A stretch of 64,000 nt of DNA from Bacteroidota bacterium (GTDB lineage Bacteria; Bacteroidota; Bacteroidia; B-17B0; Aurantibacillaceae), in assembly GCA_020403265.1 (NCBI GenBank), contig JADBXZ010000009.1, forward strand, positions 1-64,000, given 5' to 3'. Numbering within the stretch: the first letter of the stretch is position 1; each line of letters begins with the position of its first letter. Below are positions 9,623-19,347 of the stretch, piece after piece. A program made the position numbers and the translations under genes. The notes under the pieces were generated by a model. That model did not search any database and was not told where the DNA came from. It saw nothing but the letters and a program-made list of their open reading frames with translations.

Positions 9623-10794
9623 CTTAAAAACCTATAACTGTTATTCAATGCATGATTGTATATCTTTTTCCAATTTTCTCCAACAATTGCCGACACTAAA
9701 GCCAGAAGCGTGCTTTGAGGTTGATGAAAGTTTGTAAAAATAGCTTTTACAATTTTGAGTTGATATGGCGGTGCAATTAAAAGACTTGTTCGGCAGACTA
9801 ATCTGCTCAAGTTATGAGAATGCATCCAACTCACTAGGTTATTAAGACTATCTTGGTAAGATAATGCGCCTTCCAATTCGTATGGATCCCATTGCATAAC
9901 TTCTAAATCATTAATGGATTTTGGATTATAGAATGTACATTTTATTCCCATCCAATATAATGTTTCTAATGTTCGGAGAGAAGTGGTGCCAACGGCTACA
10001 ATAAACGATTCTGATTGCAATTTTTTTATTAAGGAAACATCTACCTCCATCCATTCCGAATGCATAACATGGTTTTCTAAGGTATTTGATTTTACCGGCA
10101 TAAAAGTGCCTGCTCCAACGTGCAAGGTAACATAGTTAATGTTAGCATCAATAGATTTTAATTTATCAAATACAGAATTGGTAAAATGCAAGCCGGCTGT
10201 GGGTGCAGCCACAGAACCTTCTATACTGGCATATAAGGTTTGGTAACGCTCAAGATCTATTTTCTCGGTTTCTCTTTTAAAATAAGGAGGAATTGGTAAT
10301 ATGCCGGTTTTATTTAATATCTCGGCAAAACTTAACTCTTTTGGTTCCCATGATAATTTAACGGCAACATGGTTATCAATCTTACTGATTTTTTCGGCAG
10401 AAATAGTAATGCCATTTTGTGTTAATGTAAGATGTGTTGTTTTCCATTTTTTTAAATTCCCAACCAAACAGAGCCATTCAACAGACTCATTTTTGAGCAT
10501 GGCGGATGTGATTTCAGATTTTGATGCATAGGGCTCAAGGCAAAACAATTCTATGAAAGCACCGGTTTCCGTTTTAAACAATATGCGTGCATGAACCACC
10601 TTAGTGTTATTAAAAACAATAAAAGTTTTTTTAGGCAAATGATGGTGGGCATTTATAAAAATATCATCAGTTAGTTTCCCATTTTTATAAACTAACAGTT
10701 TTGATTCGTCGCGTTTGGATAAGGGCTTAGTTGCAATTTTTTCAAAGGGCAAATCGTAATCTAAATCACGAATGGCTATGTTTTTGGGATTCAC
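9586..10794 (-). CDS. QueA-like protein (S-adenosylmethionine:tRNA ribosyltransferase-isomerase paralogue)
   Basis: 402 aa, against 349 aa for the canonical QueA encoded at 25625-26674. It keeps the family landmarks: FNNTKVVHARI, the APTAGLHF motif, TLHVGAGTF, AVGTTSLRTLE and TNFHQPQSTLL. It differs at many positions (for example NFHQPQST where QueA has NFHMPEST) and has an extra ~50 residues around 295-345. The canonical enzyme transfers ribose from SAM to 7-aminomethyl-deazaguanine in tRNA; whether this copy does so is unknown. kdsB starts on the same strand, 5 bp upstream. Confidence 0.8.
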   Translation of the reverse strand: MNPKNIAIRDLDYDLPFEKIATKPLSKRDESKLLVYKNGKLTDDIFINAHHHLPKKTFIVFNNTKVVHARILFKTETGAFIELFCLEPYASKSEITSAMLKNESVEWLCLVGNLKKWKTTHLTLTQNGITISAEKISKIDNHVAVKLSWEPKELSFAEILNKTGILPIPPYFKRETEKIDLERYQTLYASIEGSVAAPTAGLHFTNSVFDKLKSIDANINYVTLHVGAGTFMPVKSNTLENHVMHSEWMEVDVSLIKKLQSESFIVAVGTTSLRTLETLYWMGIKCTFYNPKSINDLEVMQWDPYELEGALSYQDSLNNLVSWMHSHNLSRLVCRTSLLIAPPYQLKIVKAIFTNFHQPQSTLLALVSAIVGENWKKIYNHALNNSYRFLSYGDSSLLFKSE

Positions 10795-10799
10795 GATTG

Positions 10800-11540
10800 T
10801 TAATGCGGAATTAGTTGTTTAATTTTTTCGAGATCTTCCGGAGTATCAACACAATGACTGTCAAATTTAGTTTCAATGCATTTTATTTTATAACCATTTT
10901 CAAGCCAGCGTAACTGTTCCAGCGATTCGGCAGTTTCCAGTTTACCTGGCGATAAAGCGGTAATTTCTTTTAGCACGGTGGTTTTATACATATACATCCC
11001 AACATGTCGATAAAAGTCGTGGCTATTGTGCCATTCTTTTTCAGGTTTGTTTTTTATAAAGGGGATCACATTTCTACTAAAGAGCAGTGCTTCCTGATTC
11101 GTATTTAGTACAATTTTAACTTCGTTTGTATCAAATAAAACATCATGCGAGTTACATTTGATCATTTGGGTTGCAATTTCGGTTACGCCATCAGCAACAG
11201 CACAGAGTTCATTTATTTGTGCCGGATTTAATAAGGGTTCATCACCTTGAATATTTAAAACATAATCAAATGTTTGGCCATAATTTTGGTAGGCTTCATA
11301 ACATCGGTCTGTTCCACTCACATGATGTGCGGAAGTATGAATTGCTTTGGCGCCAAAATCTTCTGCGTGTTTACTTATGCGCTCATCGTCGGTAGCAATT
11401 ATTAGAGTTGATATCAAATTAGCTTGCATGGCTTGTTCGTATACGCGTTGCAGCATACTTTTCCCATGTATCAATGCAAGCGGTTTACCAGGGAATCTGC
11501 TTGAGGCATATCTTGCAGGAATTATTCCAATAACGGACAT
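10800..11540 (-). CDS. kdsB: 3-deoxy-manno-octulosonate cytidylyltransferase
   Basis: 246 aa from ATG 11540; the six residues available upstream (MFLNFF) do not belong to the family. It activates Kdo with CTP for LPS inner-core synthesis, in the cytoplasm. Visible: IIPARYASSRFPGKPL at the N-terminus (nucleotide-binding loop), NIQGDEPL near residue 90, the RHVGMYMY segment and ESLEQLRWLENG. It lies 5 bp upstream of the QueA-like gene (same strand). The divergent DUF1571 gene starts 62 bp away. Confidence 0.95.
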   Translation of the reverse strand: MSVIGIIPARYASSRFPGKPLALIHGKSMLQRVYEQAMQANLISTLIIATDDERISKHAEDFGAKAIHTSAHHVSGTDRCYEAYQNYGQTFDYVLNIQGDEPLLNPAQINELCAVADGVTEIATQMIKCNSHDVLFDTNEVKIVLNTNQEALLFSRNVIPFIKNKPEKEWHNSHDFYRHVGMYMYKTTVLKEITALSPGKLETAESLEQLRWLENGYKIKCIETKFDSHCVDTPEDLEKIKQLIPH

Positions 11541-11601
11541 AAAAAAATTTAAAAACAAAATTACGAAAAAACTTATCGCTAACTTTACTGTTGTATTAGT
11601 G

Positions 11602-12438
11602 ATGTTAAAAAGAGTTTGTTTTATTGGTTTTGGAATTTTACTGAGTTTGAAAGGATTTTCTCAGGGAAAGACTTGCGTACAACTTTTGCATCAAATGAAT
11701 GATAGCATCAAAAAAATAAAAACCTTAAAAATGCATATTTATGCAATTGAAAGGATTGATAAAACATACTTAAGTGCTAATTCTGAAATTAAATTAAACA
11801 GTTCACCAAGAAAATTATATTTCATTAATCCCAAAAAAAAACTTGAAATTTTACATTTGCCTGCCAAAAATGAAAAGGCAATAGTAAAGCCGCACGTATT
11901 TCCATATGTAACGATGCATCTTGATCCAAACGGGAATATGATGCGAAAAAATCAGCATTACACCTTAAATGAGTTGGGATTTGATTTTATTTCTAAATCA
12001 ATTGCTTTTACGATTAACAAAGATAAAGAGGGAACCAAGCACTTTAAATACCACGGATTGGTTAAAAAAAATGGAGTCAGTTGTTATTTTATGGAATATG
12101 ATAATGCCCACTATGAATATGTAGATTATAAGGTAGGGAAGAGGGAAACTGTTACAAGTTTATCATATAAATTAGGCGTTAACGATTATTTAGTAAGGTA
12201 TAAAAATGATTTAATAAATGAATTTGGTTTTCTGAAAGAGGGAAAAATAATTAAAGTGCCAACACTTTATTGTAAAAAGGCGGTAATTTACCTTTCAGAA
12301 TCAACCTTGCTTCCGATAAGTCTCAGCTTATATGATGATATAGGATTGTTTGAAAATTACGAATTTTCGAGTATTCAAATAAATCCAAGTATTAATGAAA
12401 TTGAATTTACAACTAAATTTCATGAATATAAATTCTAA
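11602..12438 (+). CDS. Secreted DUF1571 protein with a LysM-like insert
   Basis: 278 aa from ATG 11602. The frame is open far upstream (to 11347), but that part lies antisense to kdsB and the signal peptide MLKRVCFIGFGILLSLKGFS starts here. The body matches Bacteroidota DUF1571 proteins: long beta-hairpins, LYFINPKKKLEI, and IYLSESTLLPISLSLYDD near the C-terminus. Between residues ~185 and 230 the stretch ETVTSLSYKLGV ... FLKEGKIIKVP follows the LysM pattern (start, T-x-x-LS, LGV, then LxxGxxIKVP). This suggests binding to an amino-sugar polymer such as peptidoglycan. Probably periplasmic or outer-membrane facing. Confidence 0.7.
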   Translation: MLKRVCFIGFGILLSLKGFSQGKTCVQLLHQMNDSIKKIKTLKMHIYAIERIDKTYLSANSEIKLNSSPRKLYFINPKKKLEILHLPAKNEKAIVKPHVFPYVTMHLDPNGNMMRKNQHYTLNELGFDFISKSIAFTINKDKEGTKHFKYHGLVKKNGVSCYFMEYDNAHYEYVDYKVGKRETVTSLSYKLGVNDYLVRYKNDLINEFGFLKEGKIIKVPTLYCKKAVIYLSESTLLPISLSLYDDIGLFENYEFSSIQINPSINEIEFTTKFHEYKF

Positions 12439-12443
12439 GAAAT

Positions 12444-12476
12444 AAAAAACCACAGTTAATTAACTGTGGTTTTTTT
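12444..12476. terminator. Bidirectional intrinsic terminator
   Basis: A perfect palindrome centred between 12459 and 12460. Its core CCACAGTTAATTAACTGTGG is flanked by an A-run on the left and a T-run on the right, so it can terminate both the DUF1571 gene (+) and the convergent pyrophosphatase gene (-). Confidence 0.85.
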
Positions 12477-12498
12477 AAGTTATTTTTTCAGGTAATTA

Positions 12499-15276
12499 TT
12501 ATTTATTTTGACTTGCCTCGATGGTGATTTCTACATCCACATCATCGGCAATAAAGCCGCTTTCACCAATTCCAAAATCAACACGATTAAAAGTAGTTTT
12601 ACCTTTAAAGCCTACAACGTTTGCCGGAACTTCGCCTTTGTCGGTGTAGGCTTTTCCGTCAACCATACCAACGTAATTGAAGTTTAAAGTCACATCTTTA
12701 GTTACACCTTTTAATGTTAACTTACCTTTAGCGGTGTAGGCAAATTCGCCCCCTTCATTTTTAGAAATTTCAGTTGCTTCAAAAATAGCCGTTTTGTTTT
12801 TAGCAACATCAAAAAATTCAGGTTTGTTTTTTAAATGATCATCACGCATACTGTTTTGTGTATTGATTGAAGTCATGTCTAAACGAATGTATATTTTGTT
12901 TCCTGAGGCTGCATCTAAATTTACCATTCCGCTGTCAACATTGATTGTACCGCGTGTATCAGTAATCATGTGTTTTACACTAAATGCAACAGAGCTGTGA
13001 GCCCCATCAACAACGTAGGCACCTTTAACTTCAGCAACGTCTTTTACCATTGCAGCTAAAGCGCTGTCAGCTTGTGCTTTAGAATTATATTTGGTTTCAA
13101 CACCGTTGATGTTTAAAACAATTTCCTCATGTTTTTCAACTTTTGAAGAATTGTCATCGCTTCCAATACCATAAATATAAGGCGCAATAACTAAAGAAAC
13201 GATGGACATTAATTTAATTAAGATATTCATGGAAGGACCAGAAGTGTCTTTAAACGGATCACCAACTGTATCACCTGTAACAGAGGCTTTGTGTGGCTCA
13301 GATTTCTTGTAGAATGTTTCACCATTAATAACAACCCCTTTTTCAAACGATTTTTTAGCGTTATCCCAAGCACCACCCGCGTTTGATTGGAAAATACCCA
13401 TTAACACACCACTTACGGTTACACCGGCTAATAAACCTCCTAATACTTCAGGACCAAATGTAAAACCAACAATTACCGGTGTAATTAACGCAATGGCACC
13501 AGGTAAAATCATTTCGCGAATAGAAGCTTTAGTTGAAATAGCAACGCATTTTTCGTACTCCGGTTTAGCTTTGTATTCCATAATACCCGGTATTTCGCGG
13601 AATTGGCGACGAACTTCTTGTACCATATCCATAGCCGCTTTACCAACTGCTTGAATACACAATGCTGAGAAAATAAATGGAATCATTCCGCCAATAAATA
13701 AACCGGCTAATACATTTGCTTTGTAAATATCAATCTTGTCAATACCGGCCATTCCAACAAATGCAGCAAATAAAGCTAAACTTGTTAAGGCTGCAGAGGC
13801 AATGGCAAAACCTTTACCGGTAGCAGCAGTGGTATTACCAACCGCATCTAAATTATCCGTACGTTCGCGCACTTCTGGAGGTAATTGACTCATTTCAGCA
13901 ATACCACCGGCGTTATCGGCAATTGGTCCGAATGCATCAATGGCCAATTGCATAGCTGTAGTTGCCATCATACCTGCAGCAGCAATAGCCACACCATATA
14001 AACCAGCAAAATAATAAGAAGCAATAATACCTGCCGCTAAAGTTAAGATAGGAATAACGGTAGACTTCATACCAACAGATAAACCGCCAATGATGTTGGT
14101 TGCGTGACCGGTGGCAGATTGTTGAATGATTGACAATACCGGTTTTTTACCCATAGCTGTGTAATATTCAGTGATGATACTCATGATAGCGCCAACCACT
14201 GTTCCAACCAAAATAGCCATAAATACGCCTGTTTTTGTAAATGTGTTTGAGCGTAATACTAAATCGCCATCCGGTAACATCCAGTTCACAATAAAATAAG
14301 ATGCAACAACAGTTAAAATCATACTGCTCCAGTTACCTAAGTTTAAGGCATTTTGTACGTTTGATTTTTCATCTTTAACACGAACAAACCAAGTTCCAAC
14401 AATGGAGAAAATAATTCCTAAACCACAAATTAACATTGGCAATAAAATAGGTGACATTCCACCAAAATTATCGGTTACTTTTATTTCTTGACCCAACACC
14501 ATGGTTGCTAAAATGGTAGCAACATACGAGCCAAATAAATCGGCACCCATACCAGCCACATCACCAACATTGTCACCAACGTTATCAGCTATAGTAGCAG
14601 GATTACGAACATCGTCTTCAGGAATTCCGGCTTCTACTTTACCTACTAAATCAGCACCAACGTCGGCAGCCTTTGTATAAATACCTCCACCAACGCGAGC
14701 AAATAAAGCAATCGATTCAGCACCTAATGAAAATCCGGTTAGAACTTCAATAGCTGTACTAATTTGATGAGCGCCTAAACCTTTAAACATTGCTAAAAAC
14801 GCAATAAATAAACCACCTAAACCTAACACTGCTAAACCAGCAACGCCAAGGCCCATAACCGTACCGCCGGTAAAGGATACTTTTAATGCTTTTGCTAAAC
14901 TGGTTCGTGCGGCTTGAGTTGTGCGAACATTCGCTTTGGTAGCTACTTTCATTCCAATATAACCGGCAGTTGCTGAAAACACAGCGCCGATAATGAAGGA
15001 AATAGAAATTATCCAACTCGAGTGTAATTCTCTGTCACCAATTTTATGTATAGAACCGGAATAAGCTAATAATGCAGCGGCAAAAACTACAAATACGCTT
15101 AAAATTTTCCATTCTGCTTTTAAGAAAGCCATAGCGCCGTCGGCTATATAGCCTGCTAATTCTTTCATGTTGGCATCTCCGGCATCTTGTTTGCTTACCC
15201 AGGCTGATTTAACGGCCATTACAATTAGTCCAACTATTCCTAGTAAAGGAATTAAATAAATAACGTTTTCGTTCAT
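12499..15276 (-). CDS. hppA: Membrane-bound ion-translocating pyrophosphatase fused to a C-terminal YceI domain
   Basis: 925 aa, about 200 longer than a usual membrane pyrophosphatase. Residues 1 to ~700 are the PPase, coupling PPi hydrolysis to H+ or Na+ export, with [11 protein letters not shown] (~205-215), [16 protein letters not shown] (~231-246) and many membrane helices. [10 protein letters not shown] at 480-489 has Ala484 and Gly487 at the positions that mark the K+-dependent subfamily (Lys at the first position in K+-independent enzymes). From residue ~752 a complete YceI-like domain follows ([16 protein letters not shown] ... [14 protein letters not shown] ... [12 protein letters not shown]), a lipocalin-like fold that binds polyisoprenoids in YceI proteins. 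Membrane PPases have an external C-terminus, so the domain should be periplasmic. There is no frameshift at the junction. Confidence 0.92.
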   Translation of the reverse strand: MNENVIYLIPLLGIVGLIVMAVKSAWVSKQDAGDANMKELAGYIADGAMAFLKAEWKILSVFVVFAAALLAYSGSIHKIGDRELHSSWIISISFIIGAVFSATAGYIGMKVATKANVRTTQAARTSLAKALKVSFTGGTVMGLGVAGLAVLGLGGLFIAFLAMFKGLGAHQISTAIEVLTGFSLGAESIALFARVGGGIYTKAADVGADLVGKVEAGIPEDDVRNPATIADNVGDNVGDVAGMGADLFGSYVATILATMVLGQEIKVTDNFGGMSPILLPMLICGLGIIFSIVGTWFVRVKDEKSNVQNALNLGNWSSMILTVVASYFIVNWMLPDGDLVLRSNTFTKTGVFMAILVGTVVGAIMSIITEYYTAMGKKPVLSIIQQSATGHATNIIGGLSVGMKSTVIPILTLAAGIIASYYFAGLYGVAIAAAGMMATTAMQLAIDAFGPIADNAGGIAEMSQLPPEVRERTDNLDAVGNTTAATGKGFAIASAALTSLALFAAFVGMAGIDKIDIYKANVLAGLFIGGMIPFIFSALCIQAVGKAAMDMVQEVRRQFREIPGIMEYKAKPEYEKCVAISTKASIREMILPGAIALITPVIVGFTFGPEVLGGLLAGVTVSGVLMGIFQSNAGGAWDNAKKSFEKGVVINGETFYKKSEPHKASVTGDTVGDPFKDTSGPSMNILIKLMSIVSLVIAPYIYGIGSDDNSSKVEKHEEIVLNINGVETKYNSKAQADSALAAMVKDVAEVKGAYVVDGAHSSVAFSVKHMITDTRGTINVDSGMVNLDAASGNKIYIRLDMTSINTQNSMRDDHLKNKPEFFDVAKNKTAIFEATEISKNEGGEFAYTAKGKLTLKGVTKDVTLNFNYVGMVDGKAYTDKGEVPANVVGFKGKTTFNRVDFGIGESGFIADDVDVEITIEASQNK

Positions 15277-15399
15277 AATTTAATTTTAAAGGGTGCAAAA
15301 ATAGTCAAATTTTTGAAAAGTAAAAATAAATAAAGTATTGATAGTTAGGAATATATAGAAATGTTAAGTGAATGCAATAAATATTTAATTTTGAAGCGC

Positions 15400-16875
15400 A
15401 TGTTTGACTTTGAATTAATTGTTATTGGTGGTGGACCAAGCGGCTATGCAGGTGCTATGCGAGCCATAGATTTTGGAAAGCGAGTTTTACTCGTTGAAAA
15501 AAATAAAATTGGCGGAGCAGGAGTTTATAATGGCGTTTTGGCCTCTAAAACGCTTTGGGAACAAGCATTAAAAGTGGCTTCTATCCGGGAGATGATGCCA
15601 AATTATGAGCCGAAATTTGAAGAAATTTCCAGAATTGTTAATGAAGCAGTTTTTGAACGCAAAACACAAATGAAGGTGCATTTGCAGTTACTTCAAAAGG
15701 AAAATAACCGATTGTTTTATTATGAGAAGGGTAGCGCTTATTTGTTGGATAAACACACCGTTGAAATTACAAAGGAAGACGGTTCCAAAAAGCAAGTAAG
15801 GGCAGAAAAGATTTTGATAGCTACCGGTAGTAGGCCAAGGAAACCAGCTAATATAAATGTTGATGAAAAATCAATTATTACCAGCGATGGTATAAAGAAT
15901 TTAACTGAGTTTCCGAAAAGCATGGTGGTGCTTGGTGCCGGTGTTATAGGTTGTGAATTCGCTACTATTTTTTCTTCTTTTGGCACTACCAAAGTTTCTT
16001 TAATTGATAAAGCGGATCGTATTTTGCCATTTGAGGATGCTGACATTGCTGAGGTGATACAAAAGAATTTTGAATCAAACAATGCGCATGTGCATAGCGG
16101 AGCTTCTTTAAAGAGTATGACAATTGTAAATGGAAAGGTTGAATATGAGCTTGAGTATAAAACGGGTGAAAAGAAAGTATATACTGTTGATAAGGCACTG
16201 GTTTCAATTGGCCGCATACCAAATGTAGAAAATTTAGGTTTAGAAAATGCAGGTGTTAAATTAAATGATAGAGGCTGTATTTGGGATGATGATACGCAAA
16301 CAAACATTAGTAATATATATGTGGCTGGGGATGTTACCACAGAAATGGCGTTGGTGAATGTAGGTGAACGAGAGGCCAGACACGCAGTAGTAAGGATGTT
16401 TGGACCAACCATAAAACCATTATCCTACAAAAACATCAGCAGTATAATGTTTTTAAATCCGGAAGTAGCGGCAGTAGGTATGAGTGAACAGGAATGTGTA
16501 GCAAAGGGGATTCCATATAAAGTTGTACAGTTGGATTATACAACAAATGCTCGAGCAATAGCTATGCGCAAAACAAAAGGTTTTTTTAAAATAATTGTTA
16601 CGAATGATAATGGCATGCGCATTTTGGGTATGCGTGTTATTGGAGAACATGCCAGCAGTGCTATACAAGGTGTAGCTTATTTAATTCATACAAATCAGGG
16701 CATAAGAGAATTGGCTGACATGATGCATCCTCATCCAAGCATAATCGAAGGAGTTCAGGAGTGTTTAAGAATGTTGCTGAACAAATCAATTTATAAGCCT
16801 TATATATTTAAAGATCGATTGAAATGTTACATTCATGAAAATGGAGTATCCACGCCAATAGAGCATTTAATATAA
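15400..16875 (+). CDS. Dihydrolipoamide-dehydrogenase-like flavoprotein lacking the redox cysteines (transhydrogenase-like)
   Basis: 491 aa from ATG 15400; the 13 upstream residues in frame are not family-like. FAD-binding GGGPSGYAGA is at the N-terminus, the NAD(P) site VVLGAGVIGCEFA in the middle, and IYVAGDVTTEMAL and the dimerisation motif HPHPSIIEG at the end. Where lipoamide dehydrogenases have GGxCxxxxC, this protein reads GGAGVYNGVLASK: the two Cys positions are Gly41 and Val46. It therefore cannot do disulfide chemistry. The nearest known parallel is soluble pyridine nucleotide transhydrogenase (SthA), which also lost the disulfide. NAD(P)H transhydrogenase or diaphorase activity is an inference. 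Monocistronic by spacing. Confidence 0.8.
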   Translation: MFDFELIVIGGGPSGYAGAMRAIDFGKRVLLVEKNKIGGAGVYNGVLASKTLWEQALKVASIREMMPNYEPKFEEISRIVNEAVFERKTQMKVHLQLLQKENNRLFYYEKGSAYLLDKHTVEITKEDGSKKQVRAEKILIATGSRPRKPANINVDEKSIITSDGIKNLTEFPKSMVVLGAGVIGCEFATIFSSFGTTKVSLIDKADRILPFEDADIAEVIQKNFESNNAHVHSGASLKSMTIVNGKVEYELEYKTGEKKVYTVDKALVSIGRIPNVENLGLENAGVKLNDRGCIWDDDTQTNISNIYVAGDVTTEMALVNVGEREARHAVVRMFGPTIKPLSYKNISSIMFLNPEVAAVGMSEQECVAKGIPYKVVQLDYTTNARAIAMRKTKGFFKIIVTNDNGMRILGMRVIGEHASSAIQGVAYLIHTNQGIRELADMMHPHPSIIEGVQECLRMLLNKSIYKPYIFKDRLKCYIHENGVSTPIEHLI

Positions 16876-16918
16876 ATTAACCATTTTAAGGCAGAAATTC
16901 TAATTAACTTTATCCATC

Positions 16919-18463
16919 ATGAACAAGCGCAGCTTAGCAATCGTGTCAATTATTTACAGTGCGGCTTTAATTGCATTGATATTTTTTCAAATTTATTGGA
17001 TAAGACTCGATTTTGGGATTAAAGAAGAGTTATTTGAAGATAAGGTTTTAAAAGTTTTGAATAACACATCAAGTACCCTGGAGCGCTTGGACACTACCAG
17101 TTCATATAAAAGAACCGTTACAAGAACCCAAGCCATGATCACCAAAGGAGGACTTTTTCCTTCTTTACGTGTTAAAACAGAATTAAGTGTTGATAGTAAC
17201 GGTAAACAAACGATTAAATACATTCAAAAAGATGTACTCTTGGATTCGATGAATAAAATCGAAAATTTAAATGAGAAATCATTTATTGAAACCTATCTAA
17301 AAAACAAAAGTGAAATACAAAGTACCTCCACTGAACTTTTGAAAACTGGATTTCCAACCGGTAGTGACTTTTTTGAAAGAACCACCGCTACAAGTTACTA
17401 TAACAACTATAAACAAAAAGTAGATACATTATTGTTGGATTCAGTGTTACAAGTAGAAATGAGAAAGCAGGGGATAAAAGCAACGTACAATTATTATTTA
17501 ACTTCGCTTTATCCAGGAAGCCCGCACCACAGCGATTTGGTTAAGGCAGAGAGAATGGCCGACTCTTTAGGTGTAGTTTATAAGAAAAATTTATCACCAA
17601 GCAATCGCTTTGCTAATCCTGAATATTTAATTGTTCATTTTCCACAACAAAATAAAGCCATATTTAAAGAGCTAATCTGGTTACTCATTATTTCAATTTT
17701 GGTGATTTTTATTTTAACCTTTTCATTTTACTTTATTATTGCAAACAGTTTAAAACAAAAGAAATTGTCACAAATAAAAACTGATTTTATCAATAATATG
17801 ACACATGAATTTAAAACACCAATAAGTACAATTTCTTTGGCAAGTGAGATGTTGAGTGACAATTCCATTTCACAAACGCCTGAAAAACAAGCTCGTTTTT
17901 TGAAGATGATACGTGATGAAAATAAGCGGTTGAGTGTTTTGGTAGAAAGTATTTTGCAAACCTCCATTTTGGATAAAGGTGAATTTAAGCTAAAGCTAAC
18001 AGAGTTAGATGTGCATGAAATTATTAATGTAGCAATCAATAATACCCAATTGTTGATCTCGCAACGTAATGGAGTAATTAATACTTATTTAAAAGCACAA
18101 CAATTTAAATTACAAGCTGATAAAGTTCATTTAACCAATATAATTTTTAATTTGATTGATAATGCTATCAAATACACTAAAGAGGTTCCGCTTATAGAAA
18201 TTAGCACACATAATACAGCCGAAGGCATGATGATTATGATTAAGGATAATGGAATTGGTATTAGCAAAGAAAATCAAAGAAAAATTTTTGATAAATTTTA
18301 TAGAGTACCTACAGGGAATGTACATAATGTAAAAGGATTTGGGCTTGGTTTAAGTTATGTATTAGCTGTGGTACTAAAACACAAAGGAACAATTTCTGTA
18401 GACAGCGAATTGGGCAAAGGTAGTACCTTCAAAATCCATTTACCTTTTAAAACCACTGAGTAA
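16919..18463 (+). CDS. Sensor histidine kinase (RprX-like)
   Basis: 514 aa. Membrane segments at residues ~7-27 and ~245-270 bracket a ~220-residue periplasmic sensor region. The H-box NNMTHEFKTPIS carries the phospho-accepting His, followed by the N-box LIDNAIKYT, the G1 box IKDNGIGIS and the G2 box VKGFGLGLSYV. It is paired with the response regulator starting 109 bp downstream; the arrangement and sequence type are those of Bacteroidota RprXY systems. The signal is unknown. A TAACTTTA box ends only 6 nt before the ATG, so the mRNA may be nearly leaderless. Confidence 0.9.
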   Translation: MNKRSLAIVSIIYSAALIALIFFQIYWIRLDFGIKEELFEDKVLKVLNNTSSTLERLDTTSSYKRTVTRTQAMITKGGLFPSLRVKTELSVDSNGKQTIKYIQKDVLLDSMNKIENLNEKSFIETYLKNKSEIQSTSTELLKTGFPTGSDFFERTTATSYYNNYKQKVDTLLLDSVLQVEMRKQGIKATYNYYLTSLYPGSPHHSDLVKAERMADSLGVVYKKNLSPSNRFANPEYLIVHFPQQNKAIFKELIWLLIISILVIFILTFSFYFIIANSLKQKKLSQIKTDFINNMTHEFKTPISTISLASEMLSDNSISQTPEKQARFLKMIRDENKRLSVLVESILQTSILDKGEFKLKLTELDVHEIINVAINNTQLLISQRNGVINTYLKAQQFKLQADKVHLTNIIFNLIDNAIKYTKEVPLIEISTHNTAEGMMIMIKDNGIGISKENQRKIFDKFYRVPTGNVHNVKGFGLGLSYVLAVVLKHKGTISVDSELGKGSTFKIHLPFKTTE

Positions 18464-18572
18464 AAGCCTGAGAAGGTTAAAATTCGATAAAAAGTAACCT
18501 TAATTTATGTTAATTTTGTTAAAATGGTACAGTTAGTGTTTAACTTTAATTAAAATTTTAACAAATATAATT

Positions 18573-19274
18573 ATGGAGAATGTTAAAACCAAAATATTGT
18601 TAGTGGAAGATGATCCGAGTTTAGGACCTTTGTTACAGGAATATCTGGAGGCGAAAGGATTCGAAACTAAATTAGCCAATGATGGTGTTAAAGGAGCAGA
18701 TGTGTTTTTTAAGGGATCATTTGATCTTTTACTTTTAGACGTGATGATGCCAAATAAGGATGGAATAACGCTTGCCAAAGAAATTAGAGTAGCAGACAAA
18801 AACATTCCAATTATTTTTTTGACGGCAAAAAGTATGAAGGAAGATGCTTTAGAAGGATTCCAAGCCGGGGCTGACGACTATATAACCAAGCCTTTCAGTA
18901 TGGAAGAACTTTTGGCACGTGTAAATGCGGTGTTAAGGAGAACTAATAAAGTAAGAAGTACAGAAAGTGATGAGGTTAATTTTACAATTGGGGCGTATTC
19001 ATTCAATTCTCAAAAGCAATTGCTTTTGATAAATAACAATGAACAAAAGTTAACCACTAAAGAAAGTCAGTTACTTAGGTTACTTTGCGTTCATAAAAAT
19101 GATGTACTTGATAGAAATTTTGCCTTAAAAACAATCTGGCAAGATGATAACTATTTTAATGGAAGAAGTATGGATGTTTATATCGCTAAATTGCGTAAGT
19201 ATTTGAAGGATGACTCTAAAGTAGAAATTATAAACATACACGGAAAAGGATTTAAGTTGCTTGTAAATTCTTAA
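18573..19274 (+). CDS. OmpR-family response regulator (RprY-like)
   Basis: 233 aa. The receiver domain (residues 1-125) has the acidic pair VEDD, phospho-Asp in LLLDVMMP, Thr in FLTAKS and Lys in ITKPF. The C-terminal winged helix (TTKESQLLRLL ... SMDVYIAKLRKYL ... IHGKGFKL) binds DNA. It is the likely partner of the kinase just upstream and is followed by a strong terminator. Confidence 0.93.
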   Translation: MENVKTKILLVEDDPSLGPLLQEYLEAKGFETKLANDGVKGADVFFKGSFDLLLLDVMMPNKDGITLAKEIRVADKNIPIIFLTAKSMKEDALEGFQAGADDYITKPFSMEELLARVNAVLRRTNKVRSTESDEVNFTIGAYSFNSQKQLLLINNNEQKLTTKESQLLRLLCVHKNDVLDRNFALKTIWQDDNYFNGRSMDVYIAKLRKYLKDDSKVEIINIHGKGFKLLVNS

Positions 19275-19296
19275 TAACCATAAATTATTGCTTAAG

Positions 19297-19328
19297 AGGC
19301 GGGATGTTAAAAACACCCGCCTTTTTTT
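19297..19328 (+). terminator. Intrinsic terminator of the two-component operon
   Basis: Stem AGGCGGG (19297-19303) / CCCGCCT (19316-19322), a 12-nt loop and a T-run. It lies 22 bp after the response regulator stop. Confidence 0.85.
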
Positions 19329-19347
19329 ATTTACTATATTTACCTTA

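Noticed and set aside
11347-11601. N-terminal extension of the DUF1571 protein
   Set aside because: It lies antisense to kdsB and would bury the signal peptide.
15738-16412. 224-codon minus-strand open frame
   Set aside because: Shadow of the flavoprotein gene; the product has no recognisable motif and is Ser/Phe-rich as expected of antisense AT-rich DNA.
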